From: Pseudomonas lundensis
Lineage (GTDB): Bacteria > Pseudomonadota > Gammaproteobacteria > Pseudomonadales > Pseudomonadaceae
Direction of reading: 5' to 3'
Length of the DNA: 48,136 nt
Assembly: GCF_001042985.1 (NCBI RefSeq)
Contig: NZ_JYKY01000032.1
Coordinates: forward strand, 1 to 48,136
Part shown: positions 6,644-15,799 of the stretch, in pieces
Position numbering within the stretch: position 1 is the stretch's first letter
How the letters are laid out: every line of letters begins with the position of its first letter
Notes under the pieces: model-generated
The model's database searches: none
The model's input: only the letters and a program-made list of their open reading frames with translations
Told to the model about the DNA's origin: nothing
Position numbers and translations under genes: made by a program

Positions 6644-7447
6644 TCACCAATGCCATCCCCCGCACCTTTGGCGACCTAGATCACAATTATTAGAAACCAC
6701 TAGACCCTGCGAAATCGGCGCCATCGACAACTGCGGCTGGCCATAGGGCGCGAAGGCCGCCGGGATGCCGTCAATCAGCACCGTGGAGCGTGGCGACAGG
6801 CGCGAGGTCAGGCCGCGCCCCCCCACGTTCAGGGAAATATCACTGCCGCCGGTGCCGTTGGAATCCTGCACTTGAACGCCGGGGATGCCCTTGAGCACAT
6901 CGCGCACATTCATTGCCCCTTGTTCGACCATCGCTTCGCGGCGCACCACGGTGCGGGCGCCCGGGTGGTTTTGCACCACCGCCTGATTGGCATCGCCCAG
7001 CCAGTCGCCCACCACTTTCACATCCAGCGGGGCCAGTTCAAGGGTGCCGCTGGCTGACGAGGCATGGCTGAACGGCGCTTCACCCAGGGTCACGGCATCA
7101 CCGTCCAGGGCGTAACTCAAGCCGCTGCCTTGCAGCAGTTGCGCCAGCGCCTCTTGCGCAGACAGCTTGCCGTTCACCGCAGGCGCCTGTTTGCCCGCCA
7201 CCATGTCCGGGTTGAAAAACACCTGCAAGGCGGTCTGTTGGGCCCATTGGCTCAACGCACTTGCCAGCGGCTGGGCCTGAATGTGAATGGCGCCGGATGT
7301 GTCCTCCCCGGCGGCTGCAACAGGCAGAGCAGCATTGACGGCCAGCGCCAGTGCCAAGGGCAGCCAGCGCGCCCAGCCACCACGAGGCGGGGTACTCAAA
7401 GCGCAGTTGAACGAAGAGAAGCGCCCACGAAGCTTGTTATTTTTCAC
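6644..7447 (-). pseudogene. TonB-dependent (FecA-like) receptor, 3' truncated
   Basis: The intact part begins at GTG 7447 with a signal peptide (WLPLALALAVNAALPVAAA), then the secretin/TonB N-terminal signalling domain (about residues 50-125: IHIQAQPLASALSQWAQQT) and the first part of the plug (VRDVLKGIPGVQVQD, RGLTSRLSPRSTVLIDG). Homology ends after PISQG, at about position 6701. The next 17 codons are unrelated, and the barrel (more than 500 residues in a normal FecA of about 770-800) is missing. The remnant could still contact FecR but cannot transport. The break coincides with the change from AT-rich to GC-rich DNA. The gene is downstream of fecIR on the same strand, in the usual fecI-fecR-fecA order. 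Confidence 0.88.
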
Positions 7448-7545
7448 GTCGAGTCTTGCCCTATTGATCGCATCTGAAGTGCGACTGTTAATGCAAACCA
7501 GTCTCAGTTGTTCAAGAAGACGAAGAACTCAAAAAAAACCTGAAT

Positions 7546-8559
7546 TCAGCGGGCAATTATTTCCTGACTGCCGTCTTCGCGGGCGCGAATCGCCACCGGC
7601 AGGATCTTGGGCAATGCCCTGAGCAGTGCGTCGGTGTCATCCACCTTGAACACACTGGACACACGCAACTGCGCCAGCGCAGGGCTACTCACCTGCAACG
7701 GCTGTGCGCGATAGCGCGACACTTCGGCCGCCACTTCACCGAGGGTCGCGTTATCAAACACCAGTTGGCCTTTGCGCCAGGCCGTCAGTGCCTGAGCGTT
7801 CACAGCCTGCACCGCCGCGACGTGCCCCTGGGCACTTACCTGTGTGCCCTGACCGGCCGTCAGGTTGACCCGGGTCTGCGGGTCGACGCCCTGCACCTGC
7901 ACATGGCCCGACTCAACGGCCACCCGCGCCTGCTCGCCATCGCGGCGGACATCAAAGCGGGTCCCGGTGACCGTGATCTGCCCCGGACCCGCCTGCACCA
8001 CAAACGGTCGGGCGCTGTCATGGGCCACGCTGAACATGGCTTCGCCTTCGCTCAAGTCCACATGGCGTCGGTCAGCCTCGAAACTGACCTGCACCCGGCT
8101 GCGGCTGTTGAGTTCGAGGGTGGAGCCGTCGGGCAATGTCACTACGCGCCGTTCCCCCGGCGCAGTGGCAAAGGCCGCCTGATAAGACGATGAGGACAGT
8201 TGATACCCCCAAAAACCGGCCCCGGCCGCAAGCGCCATCAGGCTGGCCGCCAACCCATAACGCAACAGACCGCGCCGCCTGAGCGGCGCTGACGGGGTTG
8301 CGCACAGGGTCTGCAAGCGCGACGCAGGCAGTGTGTCGAGGGCCGACCACATGTTCAACAACCACTGGTACTCGGCTTCATGGCGTGGGTCTTGCCCGCG
8401 CCAGGCGGCCAGCTCGCGCTGCTGCCCGGCCGTCAGGCTGCCCGCTTGCGCCCGCGCAAACCACGTGGCGGCAGCCTCGCGCACGCAGGCATGGTCGCCC
8501 GCGCCCGGCGTCTCTGGGTCGGTGGTGGGACGATCACACTCGCCAGTTGAGCGGATCAC
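7546..8559 (-). CDS. fecR: FecR-type anti-sigma/sigma-regulator protein
   Basis: FecR is a cytoplasmic-membrane protein that relays ligand occupancy of its outer-membrane receptor to the ECF sigma factor. The 337-residue protein has a DUF4880-type N-terminus (ATWFARAQAGSLT), a single membrane helix at about 101-119 (YGLAASLMALAAGAGFWGY), and a periplasmic FecR domain (TLPDGSTLELNSRSRVQVSF, GEAMFSVAHDSARPFVV) with a C-terminal STN-contacting region. Its GTG start overlaps the fecI stop (GTGA, 8556-8559), so the two are translationally coupled. Its partner receptor downstream is truncated, so iron-ligand sensing by this set is probably lost or promiscuous. Confidence 0.92.
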   Translation of the reverse strand: MIRSTGECDRPTTDPETPGAGDHACVREAAATWFARAQAGSLTAGQQRELAAWRGQDPRHEAEYQWLLNMWSALDTLPASRLQTLCATPSAPLRRRGLLRYGLAASLMALAAGAGFWGYQLSSSSYQAAFATAPGERRVVTLPDGSTLELNSRSRVQVSFEADRRHVDLSEGEAMFSVAHDSARPFVVQAGPGQITVTGTRFDVRRDGEQARVAVESGHVQVQGVDPQTRVNLTAGQGTQVSAQGHVAAVQAVNAQALTAWRKGQLVFDNATLGEVAAEVSRYRAQPLQVSSPALAQLRVSSVFKVDDTDALLRALPKILPVAIRAREDGSQEIIAR

Positions 8560-9056
8560 GGAGCCTCCACGCGTTCACGCAAATGGCGCAGGGTGCGGAT
8601 CATATATTTTTCCACCATGTTTTTGGTCAGCCCCAGCCGCTCGGCAATTTCGGCCTGGGTCAGCCCTTCGATCTTCTGCCACACAAACACCTTGCGGCAG
8701 TTGAGGGGCAACTCCTGCAAGGCCCTTTCGACCGACTCGGCCAACTGCAACGCACGCATGAACTGCTCCGGGTCGCCTGTCTCCGACGCGCTAGGGGCCA
8801 TGGTTGCCCGTTCCTTGACGTCGCGGCGTTCTGCGCGGCGAAAGTCGTCGACCGCAATATTGCGGGCGGTCTGATGCAGATAGGCACGCGGCTGCTCGAC
8901 CGTGGCCGAATCGGTTTCGAGCACGCGCACGAACGTGTCATGGGCCAGGTCCTGTGCCTGCTGACGATTGCGCAGGCGGCGAGTCCAGGTGCCAATCAAC
9001 TCTTCGTAATGTTCAAAAAAGCCCGTTTTACGGGGCGGCTTATGGGTCATTGCCAT
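8556..9056 (-). CDS. fecI: ECF sigma factor, FecI family
   Basis: About 166 residues with sigma region 2 (ELIGTWTRRLRNRQQAQDLA, then HDTFVRVLE, AYLHQTARNIAVDDFRR) and region 4 (LPLNCRKVFVWQKIEGLTQA, ERLGLTKNMVEKYMIRTLRH). It would direct RNA polymerase to the iron-ligand receptor promoter once released by FecR. ATG 9056 (or 9050) is preferred over the longer frame starting at 9107. The longer start would place the Fur-box-like site (9081-9099) inside the gene, and 164-166 residues is normal for the family. No strong ribosome site is visible for either start. It overlaps fecR by 4 nt. Confidence 0.9.
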   Translation of the reverse strand: MAMTHKPPRKTGFFEHYEELIGTWTRRLRNRQQAQDLAHDTFVRVLETDSATVEQPRAYLHQTARNIAVDDFRRAERRDVKERATMAPSASETGDPEQFMRALQLAESVERALQELPLNCRKVFVWQKIEGLTQAEIAERLGLTKNMVEKYMIRTLRHLRERVEAP

Positions 9057-9080
9057 GGGCTGCGAAGGCGGGGCGCGAAT

Positions 9081-9099
9081 AGTAATGCTTCCCATTATG
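9081..9099 (-). promoter_or_regulatory. Fur-box-like site upstream of fecI
   Basis: AGTAATGCTTCCCATTATG agrees with the 19-bp Fur consensus at 12 positions, including TAATG and CATTAT in opposed half-sites. It lies 25 nt upstream of the preferred fecI start, where iron-Fur repression is expected for FecI-type sigma factors. Confidence 0.5.
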
Positions 9100-9117
9100 C
9101 CCAGCAATCATTACGTC

Positions 9118-10437
9118 CTAACGCTGCACGCTCGCCAGCAATCGCTGCTCCACCTGAAGGCCGCGTGCAAACCCGAACCCGCGTGCCGTGAGCAAACCGA
9201 CCAGTCCCATGAGGGCGCAGAACGCCACGCAGACCCACGGGCTCCACGGCATCAGCGCAATCAGCAACAGGGGCGTGGTACTGGCCCACAGTGCGTAAGC
9301 GATGTTGTAGGTGAAGGAAATCCCCGACACCCGAATCGGTGCGGGAAACAACCCCACCATCACCGACGGCACCACCCCGACGATGCCGCAGGTCAGCCCG
9401 GCAAACGCATAGGCCAGGCCCGGCAAGGCCCACTGCCCCACCAGGCTGGCGTACAGCAAGCCAATGCCCAGCGGCAGCAACAGGCTGTACAGCACGATAC
9501 TGCGCCACACACCGATGCGGTCCACGATCAACCCGGCCAGCACACAGCCCAGATTCAAGAACACGATCCCCAGACTGCTGAGCGCAAAGGTGTGACGGGC
9601 GTCCATGCCAAAGCGCTGCTGCATGACGGTCGGGGTAATCACCACAAACACCACCACCGCACTGGTCAGCACACACGTCAGCAATGCCGCTGGCAGCAAG
9701 GCACTTCGATGGTCGCGTAGCACCGTGCGCAGCGGGAACGGCGCCCTGCCCTCGTTGCGTTCGCGCAGCGCCAGAAACACCGGGGTTTCGCTCAGCCAGC
9801 GGCGCAACCACACGCCAATGACCCCGAATACCCCGCCCAGCAGGAACGGAAAACGCCACGCGTAATCAAGGATTTCGGCCGGGGTAAACACCTGCGCCAG
9901 CAACGTGGCGGTCAGGGCGCCCAGCAAATAGCCGAAGGTCAGCCCGGCCTGCAAGAAGCCCAGCGCATACCCGCGTCTACCTGCCGGGGCATGCTCGGCC
10001 ACAAACACCCAGGCACTGGGCACTTCGCCCCCCACCGCTGCACCTTGCAGGATGCGCAGCGCCAACAGAATCAATGGCGCGAAATACCCGATGTCGGCAT
10101 AGGTGGGCATGACCCCGATCAGCAGGCACGGCAGCGCCATCATCAAAATACTGAGGCTGAACACCCGTTTACGCCCCAAATGGTCGGCAAAGTGCGCCAT
10201 CAGAATTCCGCCCAGCGGACGCGCCAGATAGCCGGTCACAAAAATGCCGAAACTTTGCAGCAGGCGCAGCCACTCGGGCATGTCCGGCGGGAAAAACAGC
10301 TGACTGAGGGTCAGGGCGAAAAACACAAAAATAATGAAATCGTAAATTTCCAGCGCCCCGCCCAAGGCCGCCAGGCCAAGGGTCCGGTAGTCGGACCGGG
10401 AAAATCGCACCGAAGGGGCTTGAGTATCAGCAGGCAT
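9118..10437 (-). CDS. MFS transporter, metabolite:proton symporter (MHS) type
   Basis: A protein of about 439 residues with twelve predicted membrane segments. MHS signatures include GGALEIYDFIIFVFFALTLS near the N-terminus, GYLARPLGGILMAHFADHLG followed by RKR in the loop between helices 2 and 3, and a second RxG loop near DRIGVWRS. The family imports organic acids or compatible solutes with protons (KgtP, ProP, citrate and shikimate carriers); the substrate cannot be read from the sequence. ATG 10437 is preferred to the TTG at 10470, which only extends a non-conserved leader. It ends 62 nt before the fecI start on the same strand but is probably a separate unit upstream of fecIR. No substrate-specific enzyme gene adjoins it. 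Confidence 0.85.
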   Translation of the reverse strand: MPADTQAPSVRFSRSDYRTLGLAALGGALEIYDFIIFVFFALTLSQLFFPPDMPEWLRLLQSFGIFVTGYLARPLGGILMAHFADHLGRKRVFSLSILMMALPCLLIGVMPTYADIGYFAPLILLALRILQGAAVGGEVPSAWVFVAEHAPAGRRGYALGFLQAGLTFGYLLGALTATLLAQVFTPAEILDYAWRFPFLLGGVFGVIGVWLRRWLSETPVFLALRERNEGRAPFPLRTVLRDHRSALLPAALLTCVLTSAVVVFVVITPTVMQQRFGMDARHTFALSSLGIVFLNLGCVLAGLIVDRIGVWRSIVLYSLLLPLGIGLLYASLVGQWALPGLAYAFAGLTCGIVGVVPSVMVGLFPAPIRVSGISFTYNIAYALWASTTPLLLIALMPWSPWVCVAFCALMGLVGLLTARGFGFARGLQVEQRLLASVQR

Positions 10438-10532
10438 AAATACGCTCAGTAGGAAGGGGGCACGCCTCAACAGACGCTGCGCTCAGGGGCGCGAGCATAG
10501 CAAATCCACACCCCGGTTCTTCAACCCCGACC

Positions 10533-11981
10533 TCAGCGCCGCGCCGGGGCCGATGCCTCCCAGCCACCGCCCAGCGAGGCATACACGTCCACCAGCGACA
10601 GCGACACCGCCGCGGTGCTGTCTACCCACGCCGCTTCGTTGGCCAACAACGCGTTTTGCACGGTCATCACGTTAAGGAAATCCACCGTGCCCTGTGCGTA
10701 TTGCTGGTGCACGCTGTCCAGCGCTCGCTGGCTGTGCCGCACGGCCTGCTGCAGACTGTCGCGTCGCTGCTGGCTGGCCTGATACGCCACCAGCGCATCA
10801 TCCACCTCATGCCAGGCGCGTAGCACGGTGTGCTGATACTGGACCGCCGCCTCTTGCTGACGCCCTTCCTGCAACTGCAACGCCCCCTGCAACCGCCCGC
10901 CTTCGAACACCGGCAGACTCAGGCCGGGCCCGAACGCAAAACTGCGCGAGCCCCAACTGCCCAGATCCGACAACTGCAGGGCTTGAAACCCGAGGTTGCC
11001 GGATAGCGTGATGCGCGGATAAAAATCGGCCCGGGCCACACCTATGGACGCCGTTGCGGCGTGCAAGTGCGCGTCCGCCCCGCGGATGTCCGGGCGACGT
11101 TGCGCCAGCTCGCTCGGCACACCAATGGGTACATCGCCCTGGTACGACGGCACTTGCCCAGGGGGTGCCAATTGCGCCTGCAAGGCACGCGGCGCCTTGC
11201 CCAGCAACAGGCTCAGGGCATTGATCAACTGCGCGCTGTTTTGCTGCAACGGCGCCAGGCGCGCTTGCATCTCGGCCACTTGCGAGGCGGCTTCAGACAC
11301 TTCCAAATCCGTGGCGACGCCCTCCTGCACTTGCAGTTGGGTCAGCTCCAGCGTGCGTTGCGCAATCTTCAGGTTCTGCTCCACCACCGCCTGCGCCTGC
11401 TGGGTACCGCGCAACTGGATGTACTGCTGCGCCGTTTGCCGGATCACCAGCAATTGCACGCCGTGCCGGTCTTCCTTGGCCATGCGCACCGAGGCGTCGG
11501 CCGCCTCCACTGAACGTTTGACGCGCCCCCACAGGTCAGCTTCCCAACTGAACCCCAGGCCACTGTTCCACAGGTTGAACGCCTGTTTACCGCTGCGGCC
11601 CGACGGGTCGTTCAAGCCCCGCTGACTATTACGGCCGCGGCTGTACTCCAGCCCTGCGTCCACCGCTGGCAGTGAATCGGCCGCAATCTGGCGACGCAGG
11701 GCGCGGCTTTGCTCAAGCCGACTGGCGGCCCGTTGCAGGTCGAAATTACTGCGCAGCGCGTCACGCACCAACGCCGACAGGTGCGCATCACCAAAACGGT
11801 CCCACCAACGCGGGTCGACCTCCCCTTCAACGGCCCGGCTGTGCCCCGCTTCACCGGGCGTGAGCGCCCAATGGGCGGCCAGCGGCGTGGTTGGAGTCTG
11901 ATAGTCCGGGCCCATCACGCAACCGGTCAGGTTCAAGGCGCAGTAACCGGCCACGGCGCAGGCCAATCCACCGAGCTTCAT
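10533..11981 (-). CDS. Outer-membrane efflux lipoprotein, NodT/OprM family
   Basis: This TolC-like channel completes a drug efflux pump. The 482-residue protein starts with a lipoprotein signal ending in LTGC (Cys about 21), so it is probably lipid-anchored. Two repeated OEP domains follow; features include PDIRGADAHLHAATASIGVA, RADFYPRITLSG and a C-terminal helical repeat with VDFLNVMTVQNALL. Its ATG (11981) overlaps the stop of the membrane-fusion gene (ATGA). It is the third gene of the unit 14591-10533: inner-membrane carrier, fusion protein, channel. Confidence 0.92.
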   Translation of the reverse strand: MKLGGLACAVAGYCALNLTGCVMGPDYQTPTTPLAAHWALTPGEAGHSRAVEGEVDPRWWDRFGDAHLSALVRDALRSNFDLQRAASRLEQSRALRRQIAADSLPAVDAGLEYSRGRNSQRGLNDPSGRSGKQAFNLWNSGLGFSWEADLWGRVKRSVEAADASVRMAKEDRHGVQLLVIRQTAQQYIQLRGTQQAQAVVEQNLKIAQRTLELTQLQVQEGVATDLEVSEAASQVAEMQARLAPLQQNSAQLINALSLLLGKAPRALQAQLAPPGQVPSYQGDVPIGVPSELAQRRPDIRGADAHLHAATASIGVARADFYPRITLSGNLGFQALQLSDLGSWGSRSFAFGPGLSLPVFEGGRLQGALQLQEGRQQEAAVQYQHTVLRAWHEVDDALVAYQASQQRRDSLQQAVRHSQRALDSVHQQYAQGTVDFLNVMTVQNALLANEAAWVDSTAAVSLSLVDVYASLGGGWEASAPARR

Positions 11982-13042
11982 CGCGCACTCACCTGTTCGG
12001 CCGGGGTCGAGGCCGTGTCGATGGCCGCGTCCACCGACATGCCCAAGCGCAGTTGGCTGGCCAGCGGCTGATGGGGATCCAGGGCGATTTTCACCGGCAC
12101 CCGTTGCACCACCTTGGTGAAGTTGCCCGTGGCGTTGTCCGGCGCGATGGCCGAAAACGTCACGCCCGTGGCCGGGGCAATACTCTCTACCGTGCCGAGC
12201 AGGGTTTCTCCGGGGAAGGTATCGACGTTGATGGTCACCCGCTGGCCAGGGCTCATGCGGGTCAATTGGTTTTCCAGAAAATTGGCCACCACATAGGCCT
12301 GCGCCAGCGGCACCACGGCCATGACCGTGTCGCCGGGCTTCACGTAGGCCCCAAGCCGCAGGCTGCGACGCCCGACCACCCCATCAAAGGGAGCCACCAC
12401 GCGGGTGTGCGACAAGTCCAGTTCGGCGCGCGCCAACACGGCCTGGGCGTGTTGCACCGAAGCCTGGGCGGCGGTGTGTTCGGCCACCAGCACGCGGGTT
12501 TGCTGACGCGCCGCCTCCAGCGCGGCCTTGTGTTGCGCCAACAACGCCCGCGCCGTTTGCGAGCGATTTTTGGCCTGCTGCGAATTTTGCAGCGTCCCGG
12601 CGCCCTGCCCGGCCAGGTGTTCGTAGCGCTGCAACTCATGGGCCGCAAACTCCACCTGTGCCAGATCCGCGTCCACCGTGGCGTTGGCCTGCTCGATCAG
12701 CGACCGCTGACGCTCCATCATGGCCAGTGCATTGGCCTGTTGCGCCTGCGCTGTGGCCACGTTGGCCCGGGCTGCCTGAACCTCAGCTTGGTAGTCCTGC
12801 GGGTCGATGCGCGCCAGTAACTGGCCCGCCTTGACCGGCTGATTGTCCTGCACCAGCACCTCGTCAATAAACCCCGCCACTTTCGGCGCCACCAGCGTGA
12901 AGTCAGCACTCACGAAGGCATCATTGGTGCTTTGCACCCCGGTGGTGCCAAACACCAGCCGCCACAGGCCATACAGCACCACGACCGCCAGCAGTCCCAG
13001 CCCGGCCTTCAGCACAGGCGTGCGCGCACTTGTTGTACTCAT
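11978..13042 (-). CDS. HlyD/EmrA-type membrane fusion protein
   Basis: This periplasmic adaptor links an MFS efflux carrier to the outer-membrane channel. About 354 residues: one N-terminal membrane helix (AGLGLLAVVVLYGLWRLVF), the lipoyl half-motif AGFIDEVLVQDNQPVKAGQL, a long alpha-hairpin (about 90-190), the second lipoyl half (VVAPFDGVVGRRSLRLGAYV) and a beta-barrel (LENQLTRMSPGQRVTINVDT). ATG 13042 is preferred to GTG 13057, with GGAG upstream. It begins 20 nt after the carrier gene and ends overlapping the channel gene, so all three are likely one transcript. Confidence 0.92.
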   Translation of the reverse strand: MSTTSARTPVLKAGLGLLAVVVLYGLWRLVFGTTGVQSTNDAFVSADFTLVAPKVAGFIDEVLVQDNQPVKAGQLLARIDPQDYQAEVQAARANVATAQAQQANALAMMERQRSLIEQANATVDADLAQVEFAAHELQRYEHLAGQGAGTLQNSQQAKNRSQTARALLAQHKAALEAARQQTRVLVAEHTAAQASVQHAQAVLARAELDLSHTRVVAPFDGVVGRRSLRLGAYVKPGDTVMAVVPLAQAYVVANFLENQLTRMSPGQRVTINVDTFPGETLLGTVESIAPATGVTFSAIAPDNATGNFTKVVQRVPVKIALDPHQPLASQLRLGMSVDAAIDTASTPAEQVSAR

Positions 13043-13061
13043 TTCATGACTCCACACAGGT

Positions 13062-14591
13062 TCAGCGTGCGGCCCGTGGCGGGTAAATCCGCGTCGGGCC
13101 GAAAGGGATTAAAACGATCAGCAGCACGGCCAGACCGGCCATGCACAGGTAAAGGTCAGACGAGGTCAGCACCATCGCCTGCTGGTGCACGCGGTGCGCC
13201 AGATCGGCGCTGTCGCTGACCCACGGCGAATTGCCGAGCCGGTCCACCAGCATCATCGAGTGAAAGTGTTCGCGGTTGACGGTGAGCACCTGCAACAAAC
13301 TGCCCGCCGCCATGGCCGCGAACCCTTTGACCGTGTTGAACCAGGCCGACGCAAACGGCCCGTCCGCCGGGTTCAGGCTGCCCGTGGCGAGCATCAACAG
13401 CGGGATCACCGCCATGGGCTGGGCAATGATTTGAATCGCTTGCAGCGCGTAGAAATTGTCGCGATTCCACACCGACGTCACCTGTGAACCCAGGCCGCAG
13501 GCCAGCGCCAACAAGGCCAGGCCGATGGCCAACACCCATCGGCAATCCACCCGACGCAGGTTGCACAGCGCGACCACCAATGGCAGCGCGATCAATTGCG
13601 GCACCGCCACCAGCAGCATCACCGGCGCGGTGTCCAACGGTCGGTAACCCTGGATCTGTGCCAGATACGCAGACGGAATCTTGATCACCGCCAGCAGCAC
13701 GAACAGCACCCCGCCCAAGGTGATCAACGCATGCGCAAGGTTGCGGATCTTGAGCAACTGCAACTTGAAAAACGGCAGCGGGTGCGACCACTCATTGATG
13801 AAAAACAGCACCAGCAGTCCCAGCCCGCCGACGATGAACACCCGGATCATCGACGACTCAAACCAGTTCATCCGCTGACCCAGTTCCAGCCCCAGCACCA
13901 GCATGATCAACCCCGGTAGCCCCAACAGCAGGCCGCGCCAGTCAAATTGTTTGAAACGCTCAAGGCGCAGCGGGTCCTGCGGCAAGCCCCAGGCGACACA
14001 GGCCATGGCCAGCAGGCTCAACGGAATGATTTGCCAGAACGCCCATTGCCACCCGGCGTATTCCACCCACCAGGCCGACAGCGGCGTGCCAAAACTGGGG
14101 CCAAACGTGGCGGTCAGCGCGTAACTGCCCAATCCGTACAGGCGAATCCCCGGCGGCAAAAACCGCAGCGCCACCGACATCAGCATCGGCGGCAGAGCGC
14201 CCCCGGCGAAGCCTTGCAGGGTGCGCAACAGCATCAGCACCTCGACATTGGGGGCCAACGGGCAGAGGATGCCCAGCAGCAAAAAAGCACCGATCGCACA
14301 CAGGCTGAAACGCCTCAGGGAAAACGTGGCCGCGCACCACGGCGCAAAGGCCATGGCGCTGATCGAGGTCGCGGAATAGACCGCCAGCAGCCAGGTGCTG
14401 TCGTCATAACTGATGCCCATCGCGCCGCGAATATCCGGCATCGCCACCTTGGTGACGTTTTCGTTGAAGCCCGACACCAGTACCGCCAACAGCACACCCA
14501 CCAGCCCGGTGAAAATCCGCAGGCCAAACGCCGCGCTGATGGCCGGGGCCGCTGCCGGGGCGGTGGGCACACCGACGTTCAACGCCGTCAC
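13062..14591 (-). CDS. EmrB/QacA-type (DHA2) multidrug efflux MFS carrier
   Basis: A carrier of about 509 residues with fourteen predicted membrane segments. The N-terminal motif NVTKVAMPDIRGAMGISYDD and the helix-4/5 region LRTLQGFAGGALPPMLMSVA are typical of DHA2 proton antiporters. With the EmrA-like and NodT-like genes downstream it would form a tripartite pump across both membranes. GTG 14591 is preferred to GTG 14612 because GGGAG lies 8 nt upstream. Substrates are unknown; EmrB relatives export hydrophobic toxins, and some Pseudomonas members aromatic compounds. A LysR-type regulator lies just upstream on the same strand. Confidence 0.9.
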   Translation of the reverse strand: MTALNVGVPTAPAAAPAISAAFGLRIFTGLVGVLLAVLVSGFNENVTKVAMPDIRGAMGISYDDSTWLLAVYSATSISAMAFAPWCAATFSLRRFSLCAIGAFLLLGILCPLAPNVEVLMLLRTLQGFAGGALPPMLMSVALRFLPPGIRLYGLGSYALTATFGPSFGTPLSAWWVEYAGWQWAFWQIIPLSLLAMACVAWGLPQDPLRLERFKQFDWRGLLLGLPGLIMLVLGLELGQRMNWFESSMIRVFIVGGLGLLVLFFINEWSHPLPFFKLQLLKIRNLAHALITLGGVLFVLLAVIKIPSAYLAQIQGYRPLDTAPVMLLVAVPQLIALPLVVALCNLRRVDCRWVLAIGLALLALACGLGSQVTSVWNRDNFYALQAIQIIAQPMAVIPLLMLATGSLNPADGPFASAWFNTVKGFAAMAAGSLLQVLTVNREHFHSMMLVDRLGNSPWVSDSADLAHRVHQQAMVLTSSDLYLCMAGLAVLLIVLIPFGPTRIYPPRAAR

Positions 14592-14753
14592 TGTCCAGCT
14601 CCCGCCGCGCACACCCGCGCACTGTTAACACCGCCGTACATGGCTGACTCCGTCACCTTTAAAGATGACGAAAAGTTTAATCAGCACAAACCGTTATAAA
14701 AATTGATCTCTCGGCACGTCTGGATTGCAGCAAACGCAATCCACCACCGCGAT

Positions 14754-15662
14754 TTACGCCGTGGCGTTATCGCACAGGGTTTTGAGGGTGCGTCGCAGCC
14801 AGCGGTGGGCGTGATCGTTATCGAGCCGCGGGTGCCACGCCTGAGTGATTTCGACCGGTTTCAACGGGATGGGCAGCTCAAAGGCCCGCAGCTTGAGGCC
14901 AAGGGGTTCGAGGGTTTTGAGCAACAATTGGGGCATCAACGGCAGGATCAGCTCCGAATTGGCCAAGGCAAAAATCGCGGAATAGAACGTCGGCGTGGTG
15001 AACAGCACCCGACGCTCAAGGTCCATTTCGGCCAGCACTGCATCAATCGGCCCACGGGCGCGGCCCCGGCGCGAGACGCTGATGTGGTCGTACCCGGCAA
15101 ATCGCTGCGCGGTGATGGCCTGATCGAAAATCGGATGCCCTTCGCGCGCCAGCCCCACAAACGGGCAGGTAAACAGCCGCTGCACCTTGAGGTCCGCACT
15201 CACCGGTAGCGTGGCACCGATGGCCAGATCGATCCGCCCTTCACTCAGGGCTTCATCGTCGGTAAACCCTTCGGGCACCACCCGCAGCGCGGCATTGGGC
15301 ATCTCCAGCGCCATTTGCCGGCGCAACGCACCGCCATAGACCCCGAAGAACACATCGTTGGCGCGGATGCTGAAGGTGCGGTCCAACTGGCTCAAGTCGC
15401 TGTTCTGACTCTGGGTAAACACCCCGTGCGCCAGTTCCACCACGCCACGCACCTGCTCGCGCAACTCCAGTGCACGCGGCGTAGGCACCAGCCCGCGCCC
15501 GGAGCGCACCAAAATAGGGTCATTCAGGGCGTCGCGGATGCGCGTCAGGGTGCGGCTCATGGCCGGGGCGCTGAGGTTCATGCGCCGCGCAGCGCCCACC
15601 ACCGAGCCCTCTTCGAGCAGCACGTTGAGGGCAACCAGTAAATTCATGTCAGGTATGTGCAT
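14754..15662 (-). CDS. LysR-type transcriptional regulator
   Basis: 302 residues. The N-terminal winged helix-turn-helix reads MNLLVALNVLLEEGSVVGAA, then RRMNLSAPAMSRTLTRIRDA (about 6-65). The rest is a periplasmic-binding-protein-like effector domain (SIRANDVFFGVYGG, GRIDLAIGATLPV, LPLMPQLLLKTLEPLGLKLR). It ends 162 nt upstream of the efflux operon on the same strand, so control of that pump is likely but not shown. The start is placed at ATG 15662; an in-frame ATG six codons later (MNLL) is an alternative. Neither has a strong ribosome site. Confidence 0.88.
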   Translation of the reverse strand: MHIPDMNLLVALNVLLEEGSVVGAARRMNLSAPAMSRTLTRIRDALNDPILVRSGRGLVPTPRALELREQVRGVVELAHGVFTQSQNSDLSQLDRTFSIRANDVFFGVYGGALRRQMALEMPNAALRVVPEGFTDDEALSEGRIDLAIGATLPVSADLKVQRLFTCPFVGLAREGHPIFDQAITAQRFAGYDHISVSRRGRARGPIDAVLAEMDLERRVLFTTPTFYSAIFALANSELILPLMPQLLLKTLEPLGLKLRAFELPIPLKPVEITQAWHPRLDNDHAHRWLRRTLKTLCDNATA

Positions 15663-15799
15663 GGGGCCGAAGGTTAGCGCCTAAGCGTTGACGTGAACAG
15701 TTCCAGACCGCCCGCGGTGTCCATCCCGTGCTCGAAAACGCACCATTGTTGCGCATCAGGTAAAACTGTTTCGCGCCTCCTTAGCTAGCTAACTAAGTG

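Noticed and set aside
9057..9107. Longer start of fecI at 9107
   Set aside because: It would place the Fur-box-like site inside the coding region and exceed the usual FecI length.
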